Notes under the pieces: model-generated
Seen by the model: only the letters and a program-made list of their open reading frames with translations
Told to the model about the DNA's origin: nothing
The model's database searches: none
Part shown: one piece after another, positions 12,475-21,839 of the stretch
Layout of the letters: every line of letters begins with the position of its first letter
Position numbering within the stretch: position 1 is the stretch's first letter
Position numbers and translations under genes: made by a program
Source: Silurus meridionalis
Taxonomy: Eukaryota > Chordata > Actinopteri > Siluriformes > Siluridae
Assembly (NCBI RefSeq): GCF_014805685.1
Contig: NC_060905.1
Span: 3,138,840-3,202,839, forward strand
Direction of reading: 5' to 3'
DNA: 64,000 nucleotides

Positions 12475-13020
12475 TACCGTATTTTTCGGACTATAAGCCG
12501 CTACTTTTTTCCCACGATTTGAACCCTGCGGATATGGATTTTTCCTGGGTTTTTCTCGGTTTCACAAACTTCAAGCCAAAAAACTGAGCGACATAACATT
12601 AGACCAATTAAATTTCCGAACGGAAACAAAAACACACTTCACCTGTGTTCTGAGCTGCAGGGCATCAGGAGAAAAACTTCCACCGGTGGCGCACGACGAT
12701 GACAAAAGATAAACTCCCCAGAGAAATACAGTGGTACCTTGACCTAGGAGTTTAATTCGTTCCGTTGACGAGCTCGTATCTCAATTTGCTCGCACATCAA
12801 GTCAGTTTTCCATATTGAAAATACTTAAAATGGCATTAATCCGTTCCAACCCTCAAAATGACACCTCGTTTTTATGTTTCATTTTTATTAAATTGGAAAA
12901 TACATTTCTAAATAATAAATCTTTTATAAAAACATAATAGAAAGAGTATGTAAAGATATAATAAGGTTTTATTCAGTGTATTTTCCTTGGAGATGAGACG
13001 ACTTGAGCTAACAAAAACGC

Positions 13021-13071
<51 letters not shown>

Positions 13072-13755
13072 GGGGGTAGAGGTGATAAGCGGAGGTGGAG
13101 GGAAAACTCGTGTTTTGAAAGTGTTTTACTTTAAAATTTTTACTTTTTCTTTTTTGCTTATCTTAATTTTTGTCACAATCTTCGCTTTCTGGCTTCTCTT
13201 TGCCATCTAGCAGCGGTGTTTCGAGCTCGTACTTCAATTTTTTGCTCACGTATCTAAGCAAAAAAAACGACCGAGTGACCGCTCGTACCTCAAAAAACTC
13301 GTACATTAATGCACTCGTAGGTCAAGGTACCACTTTAGTTGTGTAAGGAAGGAGGAAGACAGTGAACAATGACTTACTTGGCCGGCTACTGTTTAGATAC
13401 AAGCCGTTGTAACGTGTTGAGTCTGGGTGAAGGGAGAGCTCGCTAACTCCAGTTACAACAGAAATCATATAAGCACAGACAGGTTTCCAAAACTCGTGCT
13501 TTTTTATTTTTCTTGGCAACAGCGTTATGGGTTAGTCAAAGAAACTTAGAAATGAGCATCAGAAAATAATAAGAACATAATTCTCGGTCTCCACACACGC
13601 AGTAATACCGGGAGAATGCAGTGGCACACTATTCCCAAAATACCGCTATGCTCCTAATAGAAGCGCAACATATTGCATTTAGTGTCTTTCATTAAAGCCT
13701 GTGTAAAGTTAATTTGTTTCAGTGTAGACATAAAATCTTAATAAAAATTACGGTA
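12475..13755. mobile_element. TIR DNA element (TATAAGCCGC family) inside the retrovirus
   Basis: Starts TACCGTATTTTTCGGACTAT and ends AAAATTACGGTA, inverted ends shared with the elements at 53,285-53,823 and 55,966-56,599. Internal matches include GGTCTAATNTTATG-like, GGAAGACAGTGAACAATGAC and AACAGTAGCC blocks. It carries no recognisable transposase, so it is probably a non-autonomous element. It separates gag from pol and holds the 607-bp element at 12,729. Confidence 0.75.
12729..13335. mobile_element. 607-bp non-autonomous TA-inserting element (nested)
   Basis: Ends CAGTGGTACCTTGACCTA and its complement TAGGTCAAGGTACCACT (first base differs), flanked by TA on both sides (12,727-12,728 and 13,336-13,337). 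The related element at 53,285 shows the uninterrupted site GAGAAATAGTTGTG near 53,589, which proves the insertion. A (GT)n tract lies at 13,024-13,071. Ends and TA target suggest a Tc1/mariner/pogo superfamily MITE; no transposase is present. Confidence 0.85.
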
Positions 13756-13759
13756 CACG

Positions 13760-15351
13760 TATCACCCAATAAAAGTTTTTGGATTTCACAGGTATCAGTA
13801 GATCAGACGGTAGCTACACACACAGAGATAGAAATAGGAGAAGGGGAAGTGAAACAGTTAGCATTGACAGGGATTGAGATAGATGAGCAGACAAAGAAAT
13901 GACTGAAAACGGTGCCAGAAGGTTTGTGGTCAAGACACTCAACTGACGTAGGATTAGAGAAATCTGCAGGACTAGTAAAAATACAGGTTAAGCCAGGTGC
14001 TCAACTACCATACCAGAAACAGTATCCACTGTCAGTACAGGCTACAGAAGGGATGAGACCAACTATTGAAGGCCTAATAGAGGCAGGGGTATTAATACAG
14101 ACAAAAAGCAATTGCAACACCTCAATTGTTTCTGATTGGAAGCCCAACTCAGACAAATGGGGATTAGTCAATGATTCAAGGCCAACAAATCAATTGGTCA
14201 TAGCAGACATACCTACTGTTCCAGATCCACGAATATTCCTGAGGGAACAAAATGGTATACTGTCATTGATTTATGCTCTGCATTCTTCAGCGTTCCTCTC
14301 CATCCTGAATCACATCCAATATTTACATGCATCTATGAAGGGCAGCAGTATACCTATACTAGGCTACCACAAGGATTTTGTAAAAGTCCTTCCATCTTTA
14401 ATCAAGTGTTGGCAAAATACTTAGCTTCATTAGATTTGACTAGCACAGTTCTCTAATATACAGATGATCTACTGATCTGTAGTCTAACAAAAGAACAATG
14501 TCAACAAAATTCACTAAGCATACTTAATATGCTAGCCAAAAATGGTCACAGGGTGAATAAGGAGAAAATGCAATTCTGTCAAGCAAAGGTTGACTATCTG
14601 GGGAGATTACTGGAGGGAAATACAAAGAAAATTTCCCTGCACATGTGGAGGCTATACAATAGGCCCCACAACCAAAAACAGTTTGTCAAATGCTGTCTTT
14701 TCCAGGGATGGCGGGGTTTAGTAGGCCCTGGATATGTGATTTTGCTCAGCAGGTACAACCGCTGAGGGACATGATAAAAGCAGCGGACCAAACTAAACCC
14801 AAAGCTCCACTTAAATGGACATCAGAAGCGTTAGCAACGACATTGTCCTCGGCACCAACATTAGCTAGTCCTGATTATAAGAAACCATTTCACCTGTATG
14901 TGTCTAACAGACGAGGCATTGTCTCCGCCGTGTTAACGCAGCAAAAGCATGGAATGGGAAAACAACCCATTGCATACTTTAGCACCACGCTTAATAACAT
15001 AGAAAAGGAAACGCCACCATGCTATCATGCCCTAGCCGCGACAGCGAAAATCAACCATTACCAAATGCAGACCTGGTGCTGTTTGTAGATGGTTCATGTT
15101 TTTGTCATGTAGACGGAAATAAAGCCGGGTACGCGATAGTCACATCACAAGGGGACTCCTTTTATGCTGTCTCCTCAGTATCAGTGCCTCAGCCATGCTC
15201 TGTCCAATTAGCAGAAATTAAAGCATTAACAGCACCTGGTAAGGTAGCACAAGGGAAAACATGCATAATATATACAGATTCAGCATATGCACATGGCGTC
15301 TGTGACATGTTTGGCCCAACATGGGCTAAACTAAAAATGGTCCCCATATAG
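13760..15351 (+). pseudogene. Endogenous retrovirus pol remnant (protease end, reverse transcriptase, RNase H)
   Basis: Gamma-type retroviral pol, in order: a protease/RT linker frame to 13,902; RT palm/fingers in 13,912-14,424 (VPEGLWSRHSTDVG start, LPYQKQYPL); the catalytic motif near 14,458 reads YTDD, where gamma-type enzymes usually have YVDD, and an in-frame stop lies just before it; RT thumb/connection 14,529-15,088 (QPIAYFSTTLNNIE); RNase H 15,019-15,351 (VDGSC and TDSAYAHGV retain catalytic Asp positions). Several stops and frameshifts split it. Integrase and env are absent. Old and inactive. Confidence 0.8.
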
Positions 15352-15640
15352 CTTAACTCTTATATGCTATGACTTTGCCAGCCAAAGCAGCTATAGTTAA
15401 ATGTCAAGCTCATTTTTTCGATGGGAGCTTCATAGTTATGTTAAACACTTACCAAAAAAAAAATTCATAGGACTTTGTTTTCACAGACCGCAGAAGCCAC
15501 ACACGGGGAGCCGTTTTCTTTGCTCTTATGCTATTTTGTCACACACTTTCATCATGCATCACTTTGTGATTTTGCTCTGGTGAAAAACGTCTGCTGAAAT
15601 GTCAGATACTTCATTAACTTTTCTACTTTCTGTATCTTCT
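15352..15640. other. No recognised feature
   Basis: Sequence after the truncated pol. No integrase, env or LTR similarity seen. Confidence 0.4.
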
Positions 15641-16050
15641 GTTCTGCACTCAGGTTTTTCAGCTTCTCCTTAGATTTAATTCCTTAATTACAGCCACATT
15701 CGCTCCACAAATAAGACACACGTGTTTTAAACATCTACTCAGAATCCCATTGGCTTTGAAAGGCTCTGTTTTCAGAATCAACTTTTCTCTTCACCACTGT
15801 GAGGTGCTGTTTCACAATAACTTTACAATATGATTAAATACATCAACAGAAGCTCGAGTTGATAGACGCTGGAATGTTCCAAGTTAGTCTAGCGTTCGGT
15901 AAGGCAGCTGAAGCGGTGCATTATGGGATCTGTAGTTTGTGTTATCAGCGATTCATATCGCCGGGACATTAATAACAATAATCATAGATCTATAAAAATC
16001 ATCTCGTGGGCCAGATATGGCCCATGGGCCGTGAGTTTTTCACATATGCT
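15641..16050 (-). mobile_element. hAT element 5' region fragment (GTF2IRD2-like hAT family)
   Basis: On the minus strand this matches the 5' non-coding part of the hAT fragment at 42,478-42,800: GGCCCA...CACGAGATGATTTTTATAG, CTGACATCCCATAATGCACC-like, TTGATTCTGAAAACAGAGCC and GGATTCTGAGTAGATG. Transposase coding sequence is missing here. Part of the same debris nest. Confidence 0.65.
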
Positions 16051-16210
16051 CTAATTTATGTTTCTATTGCAACATTTTTTGAGGCCAAGAAAGCAGCCAG
16101 TTCTGCCTCAGCTTTAAGACAAGTGAAAGAAATGGAAGATCGGCCTGATCGCGATCCATGAGATGCCACTTCAGCAGATCTTTTTCTGCTTATATTTAAA
16201 CACTGTCCAT

Positions 16211-16425
16211 TCCCTGGTGGTCTAGTGGTTAGGATGCAGCGTTCTTACCGCTGCGGCCCGGGTTCGATCCCCGGTCAGGGAACCAACCCCAGCCATTAGG
16301 GTTGCACAAGCCTTAGCGCCGGTGCCCGGATAAATAGGGAGGGTTGCGTTAGGAAGGGCATCCTTTAACATGTGGATGATCCCCTGTGGTGACCCCTAAT
16401 GGGAGAAGCCGAAAGAAAGAAAGTT
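16211..16425 (+). mobile_element. tRNA-Glu-like SINE with an RTE LINE tail
   Basis: 16,211-16,282 is a near-complete tRNA cloverleaf of tRNA-Glu type: box A TGGTCTAGTGGTTAGGAT, box B GGTTCGATCCC, matching 7-bp acceptor arms TCCCTGG/TCAGGGA. The anticodon loop TTCTTAC gives CTT, a lysine anticodon in a glutamate body, so it is a SINE promoter rather than a tRNA gene. A unique body follows, then the 3' end CTGTGGTGACCCCTAATGGG...GCCGAAAGAAAG, the same 3' terminus as the RTE LINE at 22,316-23,141. It probably borrowed that LINE's reverse transcriptase. Confidence 0.85.
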
Positions 16426-16601
16426 TTTTTGAAACACAGAAACACTGTCAATTGGTTGAATTTCATCTTCAGAATCCATTTTTGCTTGTAGATGTACATT
16501 AGAGAGCCGAGTATCATGCGCGTCCGAGACAACACGCGGTGTGCAGGTACAGCTGTTACAAACTGCGTCAAGATCATTTCCAAACAGTCTTTCTGTTGAC
16601 T
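16426..16601. other. No recognised feature
   Basis: Short unique stretch between the SINE and the LTR-like repeat; 16,440-16,490 weakly resembles hAT leader sequence. Confidence 0.3.
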
Positions 16602-17165
16602 AACATATAGCGGCAACCTATAGCTGCTGAGAGGCTAAGCAGCAGGACAAACTCTGTGACGCGTTTCGTTTCTCAGCATTTAAAACCATGTAGATTTATT
16701 GATATGTTGAATAAACTCCGTAAGAGAAAACACTTGAAATTGTAGACTTGTTGAGAATTACAGGTAGTCGTCGACTTTACGACCTATGCAACTTACGATC
16801 ATTCGACTTTACGACCACAATCGCTAGCCGCGGTGTACGGTATTTTTTTACCAGCTTCCGGCATAATTTCACAGTACTGTACATATAGCCTACTCTACTT
16901 ACGACCAAATCGTGTTACGACCGGTCTGTCGGTCCCAATCGTGGTCGTAAGTCCACGACTACCTGTATTAAAGCGGTCAACAGAAATTAAGCATTCCCAC
17001 CAGCTCACCCCTCTTCTCTATGCACTCACTTCAAACAGAAGCACCAGTTACCTAAATACCAACCTACACCTGTGCGACCAACTCATCCGGAAATGCATAT
17101 AAAAAAACAAACAAAAAAAAAAATAAGACATACATTTTTTGCACTTACACCGCACGGCCCCGTTA
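16602..17165. repeat. LTR-like repeat, copy 2 (interrupted)
   Basis: Same orientation and landmarks as 4,290-4,625, with a 205-bp insertion at 16,761. Probably the partner LTR of the BEL/Pao element. Sequence to 17,400 beyond it shows no feature. Confidence 0.6.
16761..16965. mobile_element. 205-bp MITE with TA target duplication
   Basis: Ends CAGGTAGTCGTCGACTT and AGTCCACGACTACCTG are inverted repeats with further internal complementarity (CTTACGACC motifs). TA lies on both sides (16,759-16,760, 16,966-16,967). The other LTR-like copy shows the empty site at about 4,440-4,452 (AAAATTATTAAAACGG). Confidence 0.9.
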
Positions 17166-17401
17166 AATAAAACACCGAAAACAGGAGGAAAACCCGCATG
17201 GGCGTTTCATTTCCTGTAGCTCATTTATTTCATATAATTTTTATTTATTTACATCTATTACGCATCACCTCCCTGCGCAATCTGACAATCTGGAAAACAA
17301 AAAGAAATCAACGACAAATGCCCAGTTTATAAATAATACTCAAAATAAATAAATAAACCAATTAAAAAAGGATAATACATCAAATTGCATATGTATATAT
17401 A

Positions 17402-18082
17402 CACTGCTCAAAAAATAAAGGGAACACTTAAACATCACATCCTAGATCTAAATGAATTAAATATTCCTATTAAATTCTTTTTTCTTTACATAGTTGAATG
17501 TGCTAACACAAAAATCACAAAAATTATCAATGAAAATTAATTTTATTATCCCAGGGAGGTCTGGATTTGGAGTCACATTCAAAATTAAACTGGAAAAACA
17601 CAGTACAGGCTGATCCAACTTTGATGCAAGTCAAAATGAGGCTCAGTAGTGTGTGTGGCTTCCACGTGCCTGTATGACCTCCCTACAACGCCTGGGCCTG
17701 CTCCTGATGAGGTGGCGGATGGTCTCCTGAGGGATCTCCTCCCAGACCTGGACTAAAGCATCCGCCATCTCCTGGACAGTCTGTGTTGCAAATTTTCGTT
17801 GGTGGATGAAGCGAAACATATTGTCCCAGATGTGCTCAATTGGATTCAGGTCTAGGGAACGGGCGGACCAGTCTATAGCATCAATGCCTTCGTCTTGCAG
17901 GAACTGCTGACACACTAGCATTGTCTTGCATTAGGAGAAACCCAGGGCCAATCACACCTGCATACCTGTCACATGTGCTCAGTGTGAACCTGCTTTTATC
18001 TGTCAAGAGCACGCCATTGGCGAATTTGACAATCTTGGTGTTCTCTGGCAAATGCCAAACGTCCTGCACGGTGTTGGGCTGT
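17402..18082 (-). pseudogene. Tc1-like transposase, 3' half with terminal repeat
   Basis: The element's terminus CACTGCTCAAAAAATAAAGG starts at 17,402 after TA. On the minus strand, 18,082-17,921 encodes the start of the catalytic domain ([17 protein letters not shown]), and 17,921-17,643 the DDE C-terminal part (FLQDEGIDAIDWSARSLDLN, PIEHIWDNMFRFIHQRK, ending ARGSHTHY plus stop). The middle, including one catalytic Asp region, is deleted: TCDRYAGVIGPGFLLMQDNA joins distant parts. Codon R replaces P in the usual DWPARSPDLNP motif. The 5' half of the same gene is at 19,486-19,740. Confidence 0.85.
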
Positions 18083-18092
18083 TCCACTAATG

Positions 18093-18116
18093 TAGTGGAG
18101 GTCTAGTCTAGAAGGG
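18093..18116 (-). pseudogene. dnm2 terminal-exon stub
   Basis: Short copy of the end of the DNM2 last exon (CTTCTAGACTAGACCTCC, coding L-L-D-stop) also found at 19,966 and 46,926. It directly abuts sequence resembling 46,560-46,640, as in a rearranged array. Confidence 0.6.
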
Positions 18117-18235
18117 GAAATAATAAATATTTTTATTGTCATAATAATAATGAAGAATGGAATAAAAATTAGACCGCAAGCTTGTTTAGTCGTGGCACAA
18201 TCCGTCTTTTCACCGCACACGCATGCGCACACACT

Positions 18236-18580
18236 TATACTGTTGATCATGTGCATGATGGTCTTGGGTATCAGGTCTCTGATGGTCTTCTTGACTATGC
18301 TAATGTAGGAGTCAACCAGGTTATGGACACTGTTGATCATATGCATGATGGTCTTTGGTATCAGGTCTCTGATGGTCTTCTTGACGATGCTGATGTAGAA
18401 ATCCACCAGGTTACAGACACTGTTGATCATGTGCATGATAGTCTTGGGTATCAGGTCTCTGATGGTCTTCTTGATGATGCTGATGTAGGAGTCCACCAGG
18501 TTACGGATCGTTGTCACCTGCCTCTCCAGCTGAGGGTCCATGGAGAAGGTGTCTACTGGAGCTCAGTCATCTCCCTTGGC
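18236..18580 (-). pseudogene. dnm2 stalk/GED exon with in-frame triplication
   Basis: From the acceptor side (18,580) it encodes [20 protein letters not shown], a clear match to the DNM2 exon following the PH domain. An in-frame TGA precedes the match (GATGAC-TGA-GCTCCA). The segment VDSYISI(I/V)[12 protein letters not shown]... is repeated three times as a 90-bp unit (30 residues), where dynamins have it once. The donor that would follow reads ATAAGT instead of the GTAAGT seen in the other copy at 46,690, so splicing is lost. Confidence 0.85.
18239..18508. repeat. Three tandem 90-bp units within the dnm2 exon
   Basis: Units begin near 18,239, 18,329 and 18,419 with TGTTGATCATGTGCATGAT (or one-base variants) and differ at about 10 positions, so the expansion is not very recent. 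The period keeps the dynamin frame. Confidence 0.9.
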
Positions 18581-19374
18581 CTACACACACACACACACAC
18601 ACGCGCTTATAAGGAAATGCATTACTGAGAATTGCCATTCATTGAGCACAAAAGTAATGGCACCCTATACTATTTAAACTAGCTGATGAGCTGCAGTGGC
18701 TGAGCTGTGTTCTTGGACGTTTTATCATGCAAACGGCCAAATAAATCACTACGATGGAGATGCTTTCTGATGAGCCCATCGTAACTTGAAAATATGGTAA
18801 GTGGAGACAAGACCAAGCCTAGCCAGGAGGTCTTTAAGAATGGAGCTCAGTAGTTTACTGTCATTTAGTGATAATTTAACACGTTACAGAAAAGAATTTA
18901 GCTATTTTCAGTAATGTATAAACTATAGAGTTTATATGGAATTAGCCGGTGCAGGCGAGCGGAGGGATGAACGCTGCTACATTTGGAAAAGCGAAATTTT
19001 TCCATTTTTTTCCAATTTGGTCATATCGCCAATTTGCATTTTATCTGTAAATATTTTTGGATTGTATTCGTATGTAAAAAAAAAAAAAGACCCGATAAAC
19101 CCCTTTTAAAAACATTCAACCTACAACATCATACTAAACAACTTTGTGGTTGGAGTGGAAGATCTCCTAGTGTAGATCTCCAACCACAACACCTCTGAGA
19201 TGAACCTTTGATGCTGACTGCACCCCAGGCCTCCTCACCAGTACCTGACTTTTAACACTATTGTAGCTAAATGTCACACCCCCACTAAATATAGTGAAAT
19301 CTAATGGAACATTAAAAAGAAACATTGTCAAAACTTCTCAGGGTCAAACACAGGCATGAAGGACTAACTCAGAC

Positions 19375-19485
19375 CTTTGCTCCGTGTTGAAGATAGCGAA
19401 TGAGTGTTTGTTGGGCATGAAGCCTTTTTCCACGTCTCAGATCTTCAGGTTGGCCAGAGGGAGCATGTTTTTCTTCTCTTTTTTC
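19375..19485 (-). pseudogene. dnm2 PH-domain exon (C-terminal half) with nonsense codon
   Basis: Encodes [39 protein letters not shown], the second half of the dynamin PH domain, with TGA replacing the Arg codon in the LK-I/V-RD motif. A usable donor (CAAAG|GTCTGA) remains. The exon starts exactly at the ACAG junction with the transposase. Confidence 0.85.
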
Positions 19486-19740
19486 CTGTCACAACCCCCA
19501 CCTGTGGAAGTCGGGCCCTCATACCACCCTTATGGAGTCTGTTTCTGACCGTTTTAGCAGACGCATGCACATTTGTGGCCTGCTGGAGGTAATTTTGCAG
19601 GGCTCTGGCAGTGCTCCTCCTGTTCCTCCTTGCACAAAGGTGGAGGTAGTGGTCCTGCTGCTCCTACGGCCTCCTCCACGTCTCCTGATGTACTGGCCTG
19701 TCTCCTGGTAGCGCCTCCATGCTCTGGACAAACAAACAGG
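19486..19740 (-). pseudogene. Tc1-like transposase, 5' half
   Basis: Minus strand: the paired-type DNA-binding region (SRAWRRYQETGQYIRRRGGG) then, after a frame slip, the linker and second HTH ([36 protein letters not shown]), ending at GTGACAG where dynamin sequence begins. Continues at 18,082. The left terminal repeat of the element was not identified to the right of 19,740. Confidence 0.85.
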
Positions 19741-19965
19741 AGAAAATTTGCTATTTGCTATGTTTTCTATCCGAGTATCAGAGAACAGTCTGAATCAACT
19801 AAACAGCTGAATGGTTTATTGGTCAGAGTGGAGCTACAGATACGAATCCACAGTGTTCTAACCCGGCAGCCTCCTACCCCCACTCTCCAGTTCACTCGAT
19901 TTCTCTTTGTTGGCCCATATTTACAGATGTGTGTGTGTGTATATACGTGTAAATTTAGTGGAGGT
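19741..19965. other. No recognised feature
   Basis: No coding or TE similarity recognised; a short (GT)n lies at 19,929. Confidence 0.3.
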
Positions 19966-20022
19966 CTAGTCTAGAAGGGAGGGCTCAGCAGGGCGGATTA
20001 TGGTGGACTGGGTGGGAGCACC
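19966..20022 (-). pseudogene. dnm2 terminal exon copy (PRD C-terminus)
   Basis: Encodes [18 protein letters not shown] and stop [15 protein letters not shown] is the diagnostic C-terminal end of dynamin 2, as opposed to dynamins 1 and 3. Similarity ends upstream at GGTGCT, so the acceptor is missing. Isolated from its upstream exons. Confidence 0.85.
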
Positions 20023-20342
20023 AGTGTTGAGAAATTTAGCTAGTTCGGTTTATAATATAATGATAAATATAAATATAATAATCTATAATATAAATTAATA
20101 ATAACAGCAAAAATAGTAGAAAAGATATGGTTTAATTGGTTGGTGAGTGCAGGTGCATCATGCACTGTGCAAAATTCAGTCAGAAGTCATGTATGGAGCT
20201 GCCTATTTGGTTAAACGCCTTGGCTATGCGGAGAAAACACAAAGACCGCATGACATCTTTACTAATCTTGCATAATAGGGTGCATAAAGTTCACCCATGT
20301 AATTTAATATGATGTGAGGTCCAGTTAACAGCTAAAACAGGT
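20023..20342. other. No recognised feature
   Basis: AT-rich, no ORF or repeat that I can name. Confidence 0.3.
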
Positions 20343-20512
20343 AGAAGTAATAACTACTTTTTACTTAAGTACATGTCAGAGCCAAGACTTCTTTACTTTC
20401 ACTTAAGCAAAAAAGTTTTATCAGTACTTCAACTTTTACCCAAGTATTTTAAAACATGAGTATCTGTACTTCTATTTAAGTAAAGGATGTGAGTACTTTT
20501 GCCACCTCTGCT
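20343..20512 (-). mobile_element. hAT-type MITE fragment
   Basis: On the minus strand it begins GCAGAGGTGGCAAAAGTACT, the typical end of a very common fish hAT family, followed by a run of AAGTA/TACTT motifs. The opposite end is missing. Confidence 0.7.
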
Positions 20513-20514
20513 TT

Positions 20515-20700
20515 ATACTCCTGATGGAAATGGTGGACTGTGATGTCATAGGTAACTTGTCATGATTGGTAAACTGTAAGTCTGCCTCTAGTGGTGACGC
20601 GTGGAAATACAACTGAATGGGAATCCTTTCTAACACCTTTACACCCTTTAATGAATGTCAGTCTTTGGTCTGTCAGTGAAAACACGTCGCTTTAAAAGTA
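20515..20700 (-). repeat. Inverted copy of sequence upstream of dnm2 exon 1
   Basis: Its complement matches 55,120-55,310: shared blocks include TTTAAAGCGACGTGTTTTCA, CACTGACAGACCAAA, CCATTCAGTTGTATTTCCAC, AGAGGCAGACTTACAGTTTAC and AGGAGTATAAAG. Either an unrecognised repeat or a displaced dnm2 promoter piece. Confidence 0.75.
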
Positions 20701-20893
20701 GAAGTAGAACTTCATCTTGATGCATCCAGTGATTATGAAGAAAATAATGACGGTCAATCAATTTGGTCTAATCAAAAACACACCATTTACTGTACCGGTG
20801 ACTTCCAATCTATCCAGACTTTTTGATGCTCTAAATAAAACTAACTTCACATTTTTGTAAAATGACAATCCAAAAATAAAAATAAACACTCAC

Positions 20894-20960
20894 CTGAACA
20901 CTCATGTCCTGTCCTTTTCTTCTCCGATTCAGACCTGTTTCCAGGAGGTGTTTGCTTCAT
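20894..20960 (-). CDS. Candidate short 5' coding exon
   Basis: Minus strand: an ATG, 22 codons (MKQTPPGNRSESEKKRTGHE) and a strong donor CAG|GTGAGTG. Short charged first exons of this kind are common in fish NLR-type genes, but no NACHT or LRR exon follows in the window, so the identity is a guess. Confidence 0.25.
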
Positions 20961-21184
20961 AACCTGGATATTTAGGTCAGAACAATTTTAAACACACAAA
21001 CATATCAGAGGGAAAAATAAATTGACGTTTCCAACGTGAAAACGCCACATTATGGATTGAAATAAATATAATGCGAAGTAAAAGGTTTTCAAAATGCTTA
21101 AAAATAAACAATTTGGAATACAGAAAGTGTCTGAAAGAGGTGGAAAAAACCCCCCCAGAAAAAAACAACCGTCACTATTAAAGT

Positions 21185-21839
21185 AAGCAAAATTTTATTA
21201 TTTACATATTTAAACACAAACAATAAAAAAACCTCACACCGTCCACAGTCCTCAACAGTGTGAGTTTTTTTAATTGTTTTTGTTGAACATTTCTATAACA
21301 ACAATTAACATATTTTAACAAGTGGACAAAAGTTAAAATAGACAACTTCAAGGTGATTTAGTGTAACGTCACCCCCTCAGCAGCAGCAGAAAAAAGGTCA
21401 AAGTTCACAGAAAAGTGTGAGAGTTCCAGCGACACCAAGCTGATGTCAGGAACTACTGAAACCCTAACAGAACATCATTGCCTTTATTTTTACATTTTTT
21501 ATAAATCAACTTGTTTTTTCCATCAAAAATGAACATTTGTCAGCATAACACCATAAAAAAAAGATAACATAATAAAAAAACATCCAAAAAGTTCTCAATT
21601 CCCAAAACGCATCTTGTTTCGAATCATGGTTTAAAAAAAGAAACTCAAATTGTGAAAGTCTATTTTCAGCTATTATCTGATCCCGCCTTGGCTGCCCGAT
21701 CAAAAGGCGGTGACTAATTTGAGGGCGGCGCAATTTCCATGCTGTCTAGCTGGATCTGGTTTCGACTCCCACTTGTGGAAGCCGTCCTACTTCGAGTTGT
21801 CCTCATCGTACAGCACGTCGAAGGACATCTGCGGCAAGT
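21185..21839 (-). CDS. Terminal exon of an unidentified gene (coding end 21,787-21,839 plus 3' UTR)
   Basis: Minus strand: acceptor TTTAACAG at 21,840-21,847, then LPQMSFDVLYDEDNSK and TAG at 21,787-21,789. The acidic tail looks like a real C-terminus. A long AT-rich 3' UTR follows to an AATAAA-type signal (complement TTTATT near 21,194). I do not recognise the protein, and found no upstream exon between here and 23 kb. Confidence 0.45.

Larger units (their letters stand above)
18083..19485 (-). pseudogene. dnm2 fragment inserted inside the Tc1-like transposase
   Basis: 1.4 kb of dynamin-2-like sequence (PH-domain exon end, intron, stalk/GED exon, and a stub of the terminal exon) lies between the two transposase halves. 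Both junctions carry ACAG (complement CTGT at 18,079-18,082 and 19,486-19,489), so the transposase reads ...GTGACAG | dnm2 | ACAGCCCAACACC without losing its own bases. Every dynamin exon here is damaged. The rest (18,590-19,370) is intron-like with no other recognised feature. Confidence 0.8.

Noticed and set aside
16211..16282. A functional tRNA gene
   Set aside because: Cloverleaf is good, but the anticodon (CTT) disagrees with the Glu-type body and it is continuous with a SINE body and LINE tail.
15352..17400. Retroviral integrase, env and 3' LTR
   Set aside because: Searched by eye after the RNase H region; only hAT, SINE and BEL-type LTR-like sequence is present.
18182..18628. Plus-strand 148-codon ORF rich in [15 protein letters not shown]
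   Set aside because: It is the antisense shadow of the triplicated dnm2 exon.
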